The position numbers and the translations under genes are program-made. Positions 51,952-61,898 of a stretch of DNA of 64,000 nucleotides are shown in pieces. Under the pieces are notes generated by a model, which was given only the letters and a program-made list of their open reading frames with translations, had not been told where the DNA came from and did no database searches. The first letter of the stretch is position 1; each line of letters begins with the position of its first letter. This stretch comes from Cellulomonas alba (GTDB taxonomy: Bacteria; Actinomycetota; Actinomycetes; Actinomycetales; Cellulomonadaceae). Location: NCBI RefSeq assembly GCF_030362835.1, contig NZ_JAUCGQ010000001.1:868001-932000 (forward strand), written 5' to 3'.

Positions 51952-53319
51952 TCAGACCACCGCGTCGCCGAACGCACCGCCGCGGCGGGCGTAGACCGCC
52001 CAGACGGTCGTCGCCATCACGGCGTACAGCCCGACGATCACCCAGAGCGCGGCCTGGATGTTGCCGGTCAGCGACGTCGAGACCGCGAACCCGCGCGGCA
52101 CCAGGAACCCGCCGAACGCGCCGACCGCGCCGGCGATGCCGAGGCACCCGGCCGCCGCCTTCGCCCGCAGCGCCCGGTCCTCGGCAGAGGCGCCCGTGCG
52201 GAACACCGCGGGGATCATCCGGTAGACCGAGCCGTTGCCCGCGCCCGTAGCGACGAACAGCACGAGGAACGAGCCCAGGAACAGGCCGAACGTGTGCTGG
52301 CGGAGCCCGACGACCGCGCCCGCCACGCCCGCGGCCATCACGGCGAACGCGCCGATCGTCACGCGCGCACCGCCGAGCCGGTCGGCGAGGATCCCGCCGA
52401 GCGGCCGCGCCACCGAGCCGACGAGCGCGCCGAGGAACGCCACCGACGCCGTGACCTCCGGGAACTGCTTGGCGATCAGCGTGGGGAACGCGCCCGAGAA
52501 GCCGATGAACGAGCCGAACGTGCCGATGTAGACGAACGAGAGGATCCACGTGTGCCGCGACCGGGCGGCCGAGCCGTACGAGCGCGGGTCCGCCTTCGCA
52601 TTGCTCAGGTTGTCCATGAACCGCCACGCGAGCAGCGCCGCGACCAGCACGAACGGCAGGAACATCAGCCCGGCGCGCTGCAGCTGGATGCCAGCGGCTC
52701 CGACGATCACGAGCGGCACGACGAGCTGCACCGCGGCGGTCCCGATGTTGCCGCCTGCCGCGTTCAGCCCGAGCGCCCGGCCCTTCTCCGCCTCCGGGTA
52801 GAAGAACGAGATGTTCGCCATCGACGACGCGAAGTTGCCACCGCCGACGCCCGCGAGGGCCGCGACGCCGAGCAGCAGCCCGAACGGGATGTCCGGGTGC
52901 TGCACCGCGACGGCGAGCGCGAGCGTCGGCACGAGCAGCAGCAGCGCGGACACGATCGTCCAGTTGCGGCCGCCGAGCAGCGGCACCGCGAACGTGTACG
53001 GGATGCGGAGCACGGCGCCGACCAGGCTCGGGATCGCCACGAGCCAGAACATCTGGTCGGTGCTCAGGGTGAAGCCCGCCTTCGGCAGCTGCGGCACCAC
53101 GATGCTCCACAGCGCCCAGACGGCGAAGCCGAGGAACTCGGCGCCGATCGACACGGACAGGTTGCGGCGCGCGACGCGGCGGCCCACGGCCGACCACTGC
53201 TGCGCGTCCTGCGGGTTCCAGCCGTCGATCCAGCGGCCGGGGCGGTGGACGAGGGCGGCGGCCGTCGTCGGGGTGGCGGGCGGGGCGAGGGTGCTGGTCG
53301 TCGCGGTCGGTAGCGCCAT
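51952..53319 (-). CDS. narK: Nitrate/nitrite MFS transporter
   Basis: A 455-residue, twelve-helix major facilitator. Nitrate-porter signatures are [36 protein letters not shown] and, in the second half, [17 protein letters not shown]. The substrate arginine lies in [12 protein letters not shown]. The hydrophilic N-terminal ~50 residues are Ala/Thr/Pro-rich. ATG 53319. It is first in the narK-nitrate reductase operon and supplies nitrate to the fused reductase. Confidence 0.95.
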   Translation of the reverse strand: MALPTATTSTLAPPATPTTAAALVHRPGRWIDGWNPQDAQQWSAVGRRVARRNLSVSIGAEFLGFAVWALWSIVVPQLPKAGFTLSTDQMFWLVAIPSLVGAVLRIPYTFAVPLLGGRNWTIVSALLLLVPTLALAVAVQHPDIPFGLLLGVAALAGVGGGNFASSMANISFFYPEAEKGRALGLNAAGGNIGTAAVQLVVPLVIVGAAGIQLQRAGLMFLPFVLVAALLAWRFMDNLSNAKADPRSYGSAARSRHTWILSFVYIGTFGSFIGFSGAFPTLIAKQFPEVTASVAFLGALVGSVARPLGGILADRLGGARVTIGAFAVMAAGVAGAVVGLRQHTFGLFLGSFLVLFVATGAGNGSVYRMIPAVFRTGASAEDRALRAKAAAGCLGIAGAVGAFGGFLVPRGFAVSTSLTGNIQAALWVIVGLYAVMATTVWAVYARRGGAFGDAVV

Positions 53320-53405
53320 GGCGGCCTCCGGGGCGTCGGGCCGCGGGCTGGAGCCGGCGGCCGGGGACGGGACGACCGGGCCGGGAGGGGGCTCGGTCGT
53401 CGCCG

Positions 53406-53471
53406 ACGCTAGGAAGCCGATGTTTCGCCCCGCCGTCTCGCGGCGTTGCGCGTGCGGAACCTTCTGCGCAC
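53406..53471 (-). promoter_or_regulatory. narK promoter module, shared with nirB
   Basis: On the minus strand: GTGCGC, AAGGTTCC, GCAAC, GAAACA and the -10 TAGCGT (53406-53411). The distance between the outer blocks, the GAAACA-to-hexamer gap of 10 bases and the sequence around the -10 (CTAGCGTCG) are the same as in the nirB promoter. Confidence 0.7.
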
Positions 53472-53505
53472 GCTCGCGGAGCGACGGGTGTGAGAACTCG
53501 GCGGC

Positions 53506-54630
53506 TCAGCGGGCCCGGACGCGCACGTGCGCCGCGTCGACGGCGAGCTCGACCGCGGCGCCGACGCGCAGGTCGAGCCTGCCGACGGCCACGGGCGGCA
53601 CGTCCACGAGCACGTCGCCGTCGGTCCGGACCCGGACGCCCGCGGGGCCCGGCTCGAGGTCGACGACCGTGGCGGCCCAGCCACGTGCGGGCGTCGGGCC
53701 GCCGCCGGGCGGCGTCGCGATCTCGACCGCCGTCGGCGCGAACGTCGCCTGGACCTGCGCCCCGTCGGGGAAGCCCGCGGGGCACGGCACGCGCACGACG
53801 CCCGCGACGACCGTCGCGACGCCGCCGGCCGCGCCGCGGCTCGCGTCGACCCGGCCGACGACCAGGTTCACGCCCGCGAGCGCCGCCGTGAAGACGTGGC
53901 TGGGGTCGGCCAGCACGTCGAGCGGCCGGCCGCGTTCGACGCCGCGCCCCTCGACCAGCACGAGCACCTCGTCGGCCAACGTCAGCGCGTCGAGCACGTC
54001 GTGCGTCACGAGCACGGTCGTCGTTCCCGTGCCGCGCACCTGGTCGCGCACGAGCTCGCGCAGGCCGGCCGCGGTGCGCACGTCGAGCTGCGCGAAGGGC
54101 TCGTCGAGCAGCAGCACGTCGGGCTCGGCGGCGAGCGCACGGGCGAGCGCGACCCGCTGGCGCTGGCCGCCGGACAGCGCGCCGGGCCGGCGGTCGCCCA
54201 GCCCCGCGAGCCCGACCGCGTCGAGCCACTCGTCGGCCTGCGCGCGAGCCCGCGCCGCCGGCACCCCCGCCGCGCGCGGCCCGAACGCCACGTTCTCGCG
54301 CGCCGAGAGGTGCGGGAACGCCAGCGGCTCCTGCCCGAGGAGGGCCACCCGACGGCGCTCGGGTCGCACGTGCACGGCGTGGTCCTCGACGACGCGTCCG
54401 TCGATCCGCACCCACCCGGCGACGGGGCGCAGCCGGCCCGCGACCACATCGAGCAGCGTCGACTTGCCGGCACCGTTCGGGCCCACGACGGCGAGCACGC
54501 GCCCGCGCGGCACCGCGAGCCGCGCCTCGACCGCGAAGACTCCGCGGACGGCGCGGACGTCGGCCTCGAGCCCCGGGGCGGGACCGGCGACCGCCCCCGC
54601 CGCCCCGGGCTCGAGCCCCAGCCCGGTCAC
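53506..54630 (-). CDS. modC: Molybdate ABC transporter ATP-binding protein
   Basis: A 374-residue ATPase with Walker [10 protein letters not shown], signature LSGGQRQR, Walker B VLLLDEPF and the switch VTHD in the first 230 residues. A C-terminal TOBE/mop-like domain (about 290-374) binds molybdate. The Q-loop region [15 protein letters not shown] is as in ModC. GTG 54630 overlaps the modB stop (GTGA). Confidence 0.93.
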   Translation of the reverse strand: MTGLGLEPGAAGAVAGPAPGLEADVRAVRGVFAVEARLAVPRGRVLAVVGPNGAGKSTLLDVVAGRLRPVAGWVRIDGRVVEDHAVHVRPERRRVALLGQEPLAFPHLSARENVAFGPRAAGVPAARARAQADEWLDAVGLAGLGDRRPGALSGGQRQRVALARALAAEPDVLLLDEPFAQLDVRTAAGLRELVRDQVRGTGTTTVLVTHDVLDALTLADEVLVLVEGRGVERGRPLDVLADPSHVFTAALAGVNLVVGRVDASRGAAGGVATVVAGVVRVPCPAGFPDGAQVQATFAPTAVEIATPPGGGPTPARGWAATVVDLEPGPAGVRVRTDGDVLVDVPPVAVGRLDLRVGAAVELAVDAAHVRVRAR

Positions 54631-55481
54631 GTCGCCCGCCCGGGCCGCCACGCGCGCGCCGCCAGCAGCACCGCGACCGCCGCCACCACGAGCAGCAGCG
54701 ACAGCGCGACGGCCGCACCTTGCGTGACGCCGGCGCCGTTGAACGCCGAGTAGATCGCGAGCGGCATCGTCTGCGTGACGCCCGGCGCGTTCCCCGCGAA
54801 CAGCGCCGTCGCGCCGAACTCGCCGAGCGCGCGGGCGAAGCACAGCACCGTCCCGCTCACGAGCCCGGGCGTCACCAGCGGCAGCGTCACGCGCCGCAGC
54901 ACGGTCCACCGCGACGCGCCGAGGCCCGCCGCGACCACCTCGTACCGCGGGTCGACCGTGCGCAGCGCGCCCTCGACGCCCAGCACGAGGAACGGCATCG
55001 CGACGAACGTCTGCGCGATGACGACGGCCGTCGTGGTGAACGGGATCGTGATGCCGAACCATGCGTCGAGGCCCTGCCCGACCAGCCCGCGGCGGCCCAG
55101 CAGGTACAGCAGCGCGATGCCGCCGACGGTGGGTGGCAGCACGAGGGGCAGCGTGACGAAGGCGCGCAGCAGGTCGGCGGCCCAGCCGCGCGTCCGCGCG
55201 AGCACGACCGCGAGCGGGACGCCGAGCAGCACGCACACCGCGGTCGCGATCGCGGACGTCACGAGCGAGAGCGTGAGCGCCTGCACCGCGGCGTGCGACG
55301 TGACGTCCGCCGGGAGCGTCGACCAGTCGGCGCGGACGACGAGCGCGACGACCGGCAGGACGAGCAGCGCGAGCGCGAGCACCGCGGGGACGCGCACGAC
55401 CCAGGGCACGCCGGGCGCGCCGGCGTCGTCCGTGCGCCGTGCCGCAGCCTCCCCCCGGCCCGTCGCCCACGCCGTCGTCAC
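54627..55481 (-). CDS. modB: Molybdate ABC transporter permease
   Basis: A 284-residue permease with five to six helices. [45 protein letters not shown] is the highly conserved ModB stretch and [23 protein letters not shown] the EAA loop. GTG 55481 overlaps the modA stop (GTGA). Confidence 0.94.
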   Translation of the reverse strand: MTTAWATGRGEAAARRTDDAGAPGVPWVVRVPAVLALALLVLPVVALVVRADWSTLPADVTSHAAVQALTLSLVTSAIATAVCVLLGVPLAVVLARTRGWAADLLRAFVTLPLVLPPTVGGIALLYLLGRRGLVGQGLDAWFGITIPFTTTAVVIAQTFVAMPFLVLGVEGALRTVDPRYEVVAAGLGASRWTVLRRVTLPLVTPGLVSGTVLCFARALGEFGATALFAGNAPGVTQTMPLAIYSAFNGAGVTQGAAVALSLLLVVAAVAVLLAARAWRPGRAT

Positions 55482-56335
55482 GGCGCGACGAACCCCCGCT
55501 CCTTCAGCACGGCCTGACCGTCCGGCCCGAGCACGTACCGGACGAACGCGGCGGCCGTCGCGTCGTCGCCCGAGCGCGTGCCGGCGGCGAGCTCCGCGAT
55601 CGGGTAGTGGTTGATCGCCTGGGCCGCCTCGGGGAAGTCGACGCCGTCGACCTTGCCCGCCGCGCTCTGCACGTCCGTCCGGTAGACCAGCCCGGCGTCG
55701 GCCTCCCCCGCGACGACCTTGGTCAGCACCGCGGTGACGTTCTGCTCCTGGCTCGCCGGCTGGAGCGTGACGCCCGCGGCGTCGAGCGCGGTCGTCGTGG
55801 CGTTGCCGCAGGGCACCTCGGGCGCGCAGATCACGACCTTGCCGCCGTCCGTCGAGAGCGTCGCGAGGTCGGCGAGCGAGTGGACGTTCTTCGGGTTGCC
55901 GGGCGCGACCGCGATCTGCAGCGAGTTGGTGGTGAACACCGTCGGGTCGCCCTGCGTCAGGCCCGCGTCGACCACGGTCTGCATCGTCGTCGTGTCGGCC
56001 GCGGCGAACACGTCGGCCTTCGCGCCACCCGTGAGCTGCGTGGCGAGCGTCGACGAGCCGTCGTAGTCGACGGGCTTGACCGTGACGCCCGGGTGCGCCG
56101 CGCCGAACCGCTGCGCGAGCTCGTCGAACGCGCCCTTCAGGGACGCCGCGGCGAAGACGTCGAGCGAGCCCGTGAGGTCCGCGGACGCACCGGCCGTGGT
56201 GGACCCCGCAGCCCCCGTCGAGCCCGAGCCCGACGAGCACCCGGCCGCCAGGAGCGCGACCGCCACCGTGGCCGCGAGCGCACCGAGCAGCCGGCCCCGA
56301 GACGTGCGGGCCGGGCCGGGCCGTCGCCGGCTCAC
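55478..56335 (-). CDS. modA: Molybdate-binding lipoprotein
   Basis: A 285-residue periplasmic-type binding protein. The signal peptide ends in the lipobox LAAGC (near residue 30). LDVFAAASLKGAFDELAQRF carries the molybdate-binding serine, and YDGSSTLATQLTGGAKADVFAAAD and GLVYRTDV complete the pattern. GTG 56335 overlaps the stop of the upstream TOBE regulator (GTGA). Confidence 0.94.
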   Translation of the reverse strand: MSRRRPGPARTSRGRLLGALAATVAVALLAAGCSSGSGSTGAAGSTTAGASADLTGSLDVFAAASLKGAFDELAQRFGAAHPGVTVKPVDYDGSSTLATQLTGGAKADVFAAADTTTMQTVVDAGLTQGDPTVFTTNSLQIAVAPGNPKNVHSLADLATLSTDGGKVVICAPEVPCGNATTTALDAAGVTLQPASQEQNVTAVLTKVVAGEADAGLVYRTDVQSAAGKVDGVDFPEAAQAINHYPIAELAAGTRSGDDATAAAFVRYVLGPDGQAVLKERGFVAP

Positions 56336-56736
56336 CGGTGACCGCGCGGGGTCTCGACCACGACGGTCGTCGCCTTCACCACCGCGAGCGCACGGTCGCC
56401 GACCTCGAGCCCGAGCTCGCGCACCGCCTCGCTCGACATGAGCGACACCACGCGGAACGGGCCGCACTGCAGCTCGACCTGCGCCATCACGCGGTCCGTC
56501 GTGATCGCCGTGACGAGCCCGGCGAAGCGGTTGCGCGCCGAGCTGCTGCCCGCGGCGGGGTCGTCCGGCGCGTGCGCCCGCGCGACCGCGAACGCCGCGA
56601 GGTCGACCCCCTCGACGACCGCTCGGCCGCCGTCGTCCGTCCCCGTGGCCAGGGAGCCCGCCTCGACCCACCGGCGCACGGTGTCGTCGCTCACGCCGAG
56701 GAGCCCGGCCGCCTCGCTGATCCGATACTGCGTCAC
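56332..56736 (-). CDS. HTH-TOBE molybdate-responsive regulator
   Basis: A 134-residue protein. The N-terminal excisionase/MerR-like helix-turn-helix (YRISEAAGLLGVSDDTVRRWVEAGSL) is followed by a single TOBE domain (NRFAGLVTAITTDRVMAQVELQCGPFRVVSLMSSEAVRELGLEVGDRALAVVKATTVVVE) that binds molybdate. This is a small actinobacterial counterpart of ModE with a different DNA-binding domain. GTG 56736 is the start that opens the HTH. It heads the operon modE-like-modA-modB-modC, every junction of which is a GTGA overlap. Confidence 0.9.
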   Translation of the reverse strand: MTQYRISEAAGLLGVSDDTVRRWVEAGSLATGTDDGGRAVVEGVDLAAFAVARAHAPDDPAAGSSSARNRFAGLVTAITTDRVMAQVELQCGPFRVVSLMSSEAVRELGLEVGDRALAVVKATTVVVETPRGHR

Positions 56737-56872
56737 GAATCGCAACACTAGCCCGCAGATGCAACTCGTGAGTGCCGCGACGAGCCGCAGGTGCGGCGTC
56801 GCCGAGGTCGCCCGCTGCGTCCCGGTTCGCCGTCGCCCCGCGCGCCGCCGCGCCAGGCGGTAACGTCCGCGC

Positions 56873-57793
56873 ATGACGAACGGCGACGACGAGGTCCCGA
56901 CCGGCGCGGACGGCGCCACGACGCGCTCGGGCGAGAAGGGCGGCAGCGCCAAGAAGGCGAAGAAGTCCGCCAAGAAGAAGAACAAGATCCCGAACGACGT
57001 CTACGAGGCCGAGCTGTTCCGGCTCCAGACGGAGCTCGTCAAGCTGCAGACCTGGGTGCGCACCGACGGCGCGCGGATCGTCGTGATCTTCGAAGGGCGC
57101 GACGCGGCCGGCAAGGGCGGCACCATCAAGCGCCTCACCGAGTACCTCTCCCCCCGGACGGCGCGCATCGCGGCGCTCCCCACGCCCACCGAGCGCGAGA
57201 AGTCCGAGTGGTACTACCAGCGCTTCGTCGCGCACCTCCCGGCGGCCGGCGAGATCGTCGTGTTCGACCGGTCCTGGTACAACCGCGCGGGCGTCGAGCG
57301 CGTCATGGGCTACTGCACGCCGAAGCAGTACTCCGAGTTCATGCGTCAGACGCCGATCTTCGAGCAGATGCTCGTCGAGGACGGGATCCAGCTGCGCAAG
57401 TACTGGTTCTCGGTGTCGGACTCCGAGCAGCTCCGACGGTTCCGCTCGCGCCTGTCCGACCCGCTGCGGCAGTGGAAGCTCTCGACGACGGACCTCGACT
57501 CGATCGCGCGGTGGGAGGACTACTCGCGCGCGAAGGACGAGATGCTCGTGCACACGGACATCCCGGCGTCCCCCTGGTACATCGTCGAGTCGGACATCAA
57601 GAAGCACGCGCGGCTCAACATGATCAGCCACTTCCTGTCGTCGATCCCGTACACCGACGTCCCGCAGCCGAAGATCGAGCTGCCGGACCGGCCCGCGCCG
57701 AGCAGCGGCTACGTCCGCCCGCCGCGCGAGCTCTCGACGTACGTGCCGGACCACGTGGCACAGCTCATGGGCGACAAGGAGCGCCACCTCTGA
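56873..57793 (+). CDS. ppk2: Polyphosphate kinase 2
   Basis: A 306-residue PPK2-family enzyme that transfers phosphate between polyphosphate and nucleotides. Walker A EGRDAAGKGGTIKR, Walker B VVFDRSWYNRAGVERVMGYC and the lid RRFRSRLSDPLRQWKLS are intact. The N-terminal ~35 residues are a lysine-rich, disordered stretch. The one-domain form with these motifs fits the class I (nucleoside diphosphate) group. ATG 56873. It stands alone, divergent from the molybdate operon. Confidence 0.95.
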   Translation: MTNGDDEVPTGADGATTRSGEKGGSAKKAKKSAKKKNKIPNDVYEAELFRLQTELVKLQTWVRTDGARIVVIFEGRDAAGKGGTIKRLTEYLSPRTARIAALPTPTEREKSEWYYQRFVAHLPAAGEIVVFDRSWYNRAGVERVMGYCTPKQYSEFMRQTPIFEQMLVEDGIQLRKYWFSVSDSEQLRRFRSRLSDPLRQWKLSTTDLDSIARWEDYSRAKDEMLVHTDIPASPWYIVESDIKKHARLNMISHFLSSIPYTDVPQPKIELPDRPAPSSGYVRPPRELSTYVPDHVAQLMGDKERHL

Positions 57794-57866
57794 CGCGCCG
57801 CCGACGGGAAGCCGACGCGGGCGCGGAGCGTTGCCGCACGTCGTGAGCGCTGACACGGTGGGACGC

Positions 57867-59231
57867 ATGACGACACCCGGGCCGCCCCTGCGCGTCCGGG
57901 TGCCCACGCTGAGCCCCTCGGTGCGCGACTTCCTCGGTACGGAGGCAGCCTCGGCGGTCGCGCTGCTCGGCGCGGCCGTCGTCGCGCTCGTGTGGGCCAG
58001 CTCCGCGTGGTCCGGCAGCTACGAGGCCCTGTGGTCGACGAGCGCCGGGTTCCACGTCGGCGACTGGTCGCTGACCATGGACCTGCAGCACTGGGTCAAC
58101 GACGCGGCGATGGCCGTCTTCTTCGCGGTCGTCGGGCTCGAGATCAGCCGCGAGGCGACGAGCGGCGAGCTGCGCGACAGGCGGACCGTCGCCGTCCCGG
58201 CGCTCGGCGCGCTCGGCGGCCTGCTCGTCCCCGTGCTGATCTACCTCGCGATCAACGCGGGTGGCCCCGACCTGCACGGGTGGGGCACCGTGATGTCGAC
58301 GGACACCGCGTTCCTGCTCGGCATCCTCGCGCTGTTCGGGCCCGCGTGCCCCGACCGGCTGCGCCTGTTCCTGCTGACGCTCGCGATCGTCGACGACATC
58401 GGCGCGATCACCGTCATGGCGGTGTTCTACGCGCACGGCGTCGACCTCGTCGCGCTCGGGCTCGCCGCGGTCGTGGTCGTCGCGATGCTCGTGCTGCGCT
58501 GGCTGCGCGTGTGGCGCCTGCTGCCGTACGCCGTGGCGGGCGTGCTGCTCTGGCTCGCGGTGAACGCGTCGGGCGTGCACCCGACGCTCGCGGGCGTGCT
58601 CGTGGGCCTGCTCGTGCCCGCGACGGTGCCGCGCCGCGAGCACGTCGAGGCCGTGACGAACTACGCGGGCGACCTCGTCGACGACACGACCGCCGAGCGC
58701 GAGCACCTCGCGGAGCTCGCGGCGCGCGCCACGGTCCCGACCGGCGACCGGTTGCAGCGGATGCTCCACCCGTGGAGCGCGTTCGTGGTCGTGCCGCTGT
58801 TCGGGCTCGCCAACGCGGGCGTGGCGCTCGGCGGCGGGGTGCTCGGCGAGGCGCTGTCGTCCCGGCTCGCGATCGGCATCGCGGTCGCGCTCGTCGTGGG
58901 CGACGCGGTCGGCATCACGGGCGCCGCGACACTCGCGATCCGGTTCGGGCTCGGCGAGCTGCCGGGCCGCGTCCGGTACGGCCACCTGCTCGGCGGCGCG
59001 GTGCTCGCGGGCATCGGCTTCACGATCTCGCTGTTCGTCGCGGGGCTCGCGTTCGACGACCCCGTCACGCTCACGCACGCCAAGATCGGCATCCTCGCCG
59101 GGTCGCTCGTCTCGGCCGCGCTCGGCTCGGTGCTGCTGCGCTGGCTCGGCGAGCGCCTGCCGCTGTGCTCGCCCGGCCCGGAGGGTCCGCCGTCGGCGCT
59201 GCCGCCGCTCCCCTGGCGCGCGCCGGCCTGA
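57867..59231 (+). CDS. nhaA: Na+/H+ antiporter NhaA
   Basis: A 454-residue integral membrane protein of about twelve helices. VNDAAMAVFFAVVGLEI, the paired aspartates in LTLAIVDDIGAI (transport site) and the ATPTLAGV-like segment HPTLAGVLVGLLVP define the family. ATG 57867 follows GGTGGGAC; an in-frame upstream start would be at 57831. It exchanges sodium for protons in pH and salt homeostasis. Confidence 0.94.
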   Translation: MTTPGPPLRVRVPTLSPSVRDFLGTEAASAVALLGAAVVALVWASSAWSGSYEALWSTSAGFHVGDWSLTMDLQHWVNDAAMAVFFAVVGLEISREATSGELRDRRTVAVPALGALGGLLVPVLIYLAINAGGPDLHGWGTVMSTDTAFLLGILALFGPACPDRLRLFLLTLAIVDDIGAITVMAVFYAHGVDLVALGLAAVVVVAMLVLRWLRVWRLLPYAVAGVLLWLAVNASGVHPTLAGVLVGLLVPATVPRREHVEAVTNYAGDLVDDTTAEREHLAELAARATVPTGDRLQRMLHPWSAFVVVPLFGLANAGVALGGGVLGEALSSRLAIGIAVALVVGDAVGITGAATLAIRFGLGELPGRVRYGHLLGGAVLAGIGFTISLFVAGLAFDDPVTLTHAKIGILAGSLVSAALGSVLLRWLGERLPLCSPGPEGPPSALPPLPWRAPA

Positions 59232-59240
59232 GGCCTCGGG

Positions 59241-60041
59241 TCAGCGCACGGGGTCGGCGTCGTCGATGTACGCCAGCCGCAGCGTGCGCGCGTCCCGCTC
59301 GACGATCACCGCCGCGTCCCGGCGCAGCGTCTCGGGCGTGTCCGTGCCCGCGCGCACCCAGCGGCCCGACACCGCGTCGAGCTCGCCCGCGCCGAACGCG
59401 GCCGCGAGCTCGACGACGTCGTCGATCGACGTCCACGACGTCCGGTCGTCGTGCACCGGCATGCTCTCGGTCATGTCGGTGCGGACGACGCCGGGCGCCA
59501 GGTCGAGCACCCGGATGCCCCGGTCCGCGTACTGCGCGTGGAGCAGCGTCGTGAGCCGCGAGAGCGCGCCCTTGCTGATGGCGTAGCCCGAGTAGGTCGG
59601 CAGCGCGCGGACGCCGGCACCCGACGCGAGGTTGACGATCCGCCCGCCGCCGCGCGCGAGCATCCCGGGCAGCGCGGCGTGCGTGACGAGCATCGGGCCG
59701 CGGACGTTCGTCTCGACGACTCGCCACATGTCCTCGACGTCGTCCCCGGCGAACGGCAGCTCGGCGCGCTCGATGACGCCCGCGTTGTTGACGAGCAGGT
59801 CCACCCCTCCGAGATCCGCCTCGACGCGCGCGACCGCGTCGAGCACGGCGAGCCGGTCGACGAGGTCCGCGGCCGCGACGACCGCGAGCCCACCCTGCGC
59901 ACGGATCTCGTCGGCGACCCCGTCGAGGCTCGCGCGCGTGCGGCCGACGAGCCCGACCGACCAGCCCGCCGCGGCGAGCCCGAGCGCGAGGCCCCGACCG
60001 ATGCCGCGACCGGCGCCGGTGACCAGGGCGGCGCGGCTCAT
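59241..60041 (-). CDS. Short-chain dehydrogenase/reductase
   Basis: A 266-residue classical SDR. Cofactor motif TGAGRGIGRG, NNAG, and catalytic Ser/Tyr/Lys in ASGAG...YSGYAISKGAL are present. The ARTRASL segment after the second strand suggests NADP(H) preference. The substrate is unknown. ATG 60041 overlaps the stop of the preceding DsbA-like gene (ATGA). Confidence 0.9.
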   Translation of the reverse strand: MSRAALVTGAGRGIGRGLALGLAAAGWSVGLVGRTRASLDGVADEIRAQGGLAVVAAADLVDRLAVLDAVARVEADLGGVDLLVNNAGVIERAELPFAGDDVEDMWRVVETNVRGPMLVTHAALPGMLARGGGRIVNLASGAGVRALPTYSGYAISKGALSRLTTLLHAQYADRGIRVLDLAPGVVRTDMTESMPVHDDRTSWTSIDDVVELAAAFGAGELDAVSGRWVRAGTDTPETLRRDAAVIVERDARTLRLAYIDDADPVR

Positions 60042-60763
60042 GCGGGCTCCGTCCGGCTGGGGGTGTCGGCGGTGGTACGCGTCGGCAGGCACGCGTCGAC
60101 GGGCAGGTCGGTCGATGGGCGCTCCGTCAGCACGATCTCCTGCGGTGCGCTGCGGAAGCGAGGCCGCCCGAACCGGCCCGTCCGCACGCCGGGGTCGGCG
60201 GTGGCGCTCCACGCGTCGGGGACGGCGAGGCCCGCGGCGCTCGCCGCCTCGGCCACCGCGCCACGCAGCGACGCGAGGTCGGCCTCGCCCTCGAAGCGGC
60301 GTTCCCCGACCAGCACCGTCGGCGTGGCGCGCGCGCCGATGCCGAGGGCCGCCACGTAGTCGGCCTCGACCGCGGGGGCGTGGACCTGCGCCGCGTCGCC
60401 CGTGACGAGGGACGGGTCGATGCCGAGCTCGCGCGCGTACGCGCGCAGGTCGGGGTCGGTGAGGCGGTCCTGGCGCGCGAGCAGCAGGTCGTGCATGGCC
60501 CAGAACAGCCCGACGGTGCCGGCGGCCTCGGCCGCGAGCGCCGCGGTGAGCGCGTGCGGGTGCACCTCGAACAGCGGGAAGTGCCGCCACACGAGGCGCA
60601 CCAGACCGTCGCTCGTGTCGACGAGCTCGCGCAGCACGGGCGCCGACGCCCGGCAGTGCGGGCACTCGAGGTCGCCGAACTCGACGACCGTGACGGGCGC
60701 GGCCAGGTCGCCGTACACGTGGCGCAGGGCGGGGTCCTTCGGCAGGTCCATGGGCACGAGCAT
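60038..60763 (-). CDS. DsbA-like thioredoxin-fold protein
   Basis: A 241-residue protein with a CPHC active site (Cys34, Cys37) in [15 protein letters not shown], and a helical insertion and cis-proline region [16 protein letters not shown], as in DsbA/FrnE-type oxidoreductases. No signal peptide, so it acts in the cytoplasm, unlike true DsbA. Similar domains occur fused to NhaA C-termini in other actinobacteria, and here the two genes are near neighbours. ATG 60763 is chosen over ATG 60751. About 50 C-terminal residues are low-complexity. Confidence 0.85.
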   Translation of the reverse strand: MLVPMDLPKDPALRHVYGDLAAPVTVVEFGDLECPHCRASAPVLRELVDTSDGLVRLVWRHFPLFEVHPHALTAALAAEAAGTVGLFWAMHDLLLARQDRLTDPDLRAYARELGIDPSLVTGDAAQVHAPAVEADYVAALGIGARATPTVLVGERRFEGEADLASLRGAVAEAASAAGLAVPDAWSATADPGVRTGRFGRPRFRSAPQEIVLTERPSTDLPVDACLPTRTTADTPSRTEPA

Positions 60764-60789
60764 GCCTGGTCGCGCGGCCTCGTGCGGCG

Positions 60790-61287
60790 TCAGAACAGCC
60801 GCGGGGACGCGACGTGCGCCTCGTGGTCGAGCAGCCAGCGCTTGCGCTCGACCCCCGCGGCGAAGCCGACGAGCGACCCGTCGGCTCCGATGACGCGGTG
60901 GCACGGGACCACGACGGCGATCGGGTTCGCGCCGTTCGCGGCGCCGACCGCACGTGACGCGGTCCGCGGGTCGAGCCCGACGTCGAGTGCGACCTCGCCG
61001 TACGACCGGGTCTCACCGAACGGGATGCGGCGCAGGCCGTCCCAGACGCGCCGCTGGAACGCGCTGCCGGCGGGTGCGAGCTCGAGCTCGAACGTCTGGC
61101 GCTCGCCCGCGAAGTACTCCACGAGCTGCGCGCGCACGCCCGCCAGACCCGCGTCGTCGCGCGCCCCCAGCAGGTCGGTGTCGGGTGCTCGCCGCGTGCC
61201 CGCCAGCAGCAGGCGGGCCACCGCACCGTCGCGCGCCACCACCGTCACCGGCCCGACCGGGGAGTCGAACGTCGTGTACGTCGTCAT
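60790..61287 (-). CDS. ogt: Methylated-DNA-protein cysteine methyltransferase
   Basis: A 165-residue DNA repair protein that removes O6-alkyl groups from guanine by suicidal transfer to Cys129 in [30 protein letters not shown] contains the DNA-binding helix-turn-helix and [11 protein letters not shown] the arginine finger and asparagine hinge. ATG 61287 follows GAGGAGG. No Ada domain is attached. The frame ends at 60790, 27 bases from the DsbA-like gene. Confidence 0.95.
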   Translation of the reverse strand: MTTYTTFDSPVGPVTVVARDGAVARLLLAGTRRAPDTDLLGARDDAGLAGVRAQLVEYFAGERQTFELELAPAGSAFQRRVWDGLRRIPFGETRSYGEVALDVGLDPRTASRAVGAANGANPIAVVVPCHRVIGADGSLVGFAAGVERKRWLLDHEAHVASPRLF

Positions 61288-61898
61288 CGGGACCTCCTCA
61301 CGGTGCAGACGCGCGGCGCCCACCAGGTGTGAGGTCGCGAGCGCCACCGGCAGTATCCGTCGGCCCACCGACATCTGCGGGTCGGCTGTGGCCTTCGGCC
61401 TCGCGGGGTGCGCCATGGCGTTAGTGGACCGGGCCGTTCACTCACGCGACGCGTTACGAAAGCCTCTGGAACCTGACCACGAGGAACGCGACCACAGCGC
61501 CGATGGCGCGAGCGACGACGCGGCCTTGATCAACTCGGAGCAGGTCCCCTGCCCACCGTCCATCGCGATGGACGTCTTTGCGTAACCACCTCGGCGGCGG
61601 GCGGTTGAAGCGCCGGCCTCACTAGACGGACCGAGAAAGACGATGCAGCCACAAGCGCCAGCGCTGCGGCAATTGATCGCACTCGGGAGAAGGGCGGCAA
61701 ACACCTCGACAATGTGGCCGAGAGATGTTCGCGGACGGAGCGATCGAGCGCACCGGGTGGATGACGCGAGAAATGACACATCCCCGCAGCAAACACACCC
61801 GCGCTCGCTCAGGCTAATGGACGCGACGCAGTCGCAGAGTCCATAAGCTCGGCGACGAACTGGGCTGCGCAGACGTCAAGTTGTGTTGGTTCTCCAAC
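61288..61898. other. 611-bp stretch without a supportable gene, start of a lower-GC segment
   Basis: Up to about 61430 it is the ogt upstream region. Beyond this, base composition drops and no frame has both a good start and coding character. On the minus strand, one frame ending with a TAA near 61454 codes for a hydrophobic, helix-like C-terminus (about 27 residues, ending LVVRFQRLS) preceded by 25 basic residues. It has no usable start codon after an in-frame stop near 61630, so it may be the remnant of a membrane protein gene. Confidence 0.45.

Noticed and set aside
61438..61779. 113-codon minus-strand frame as a gene
   Set aside because: Ser/Arg-rich translation without a ribosome-binding site; better protein-like character appears in a different frame that lacks a start.
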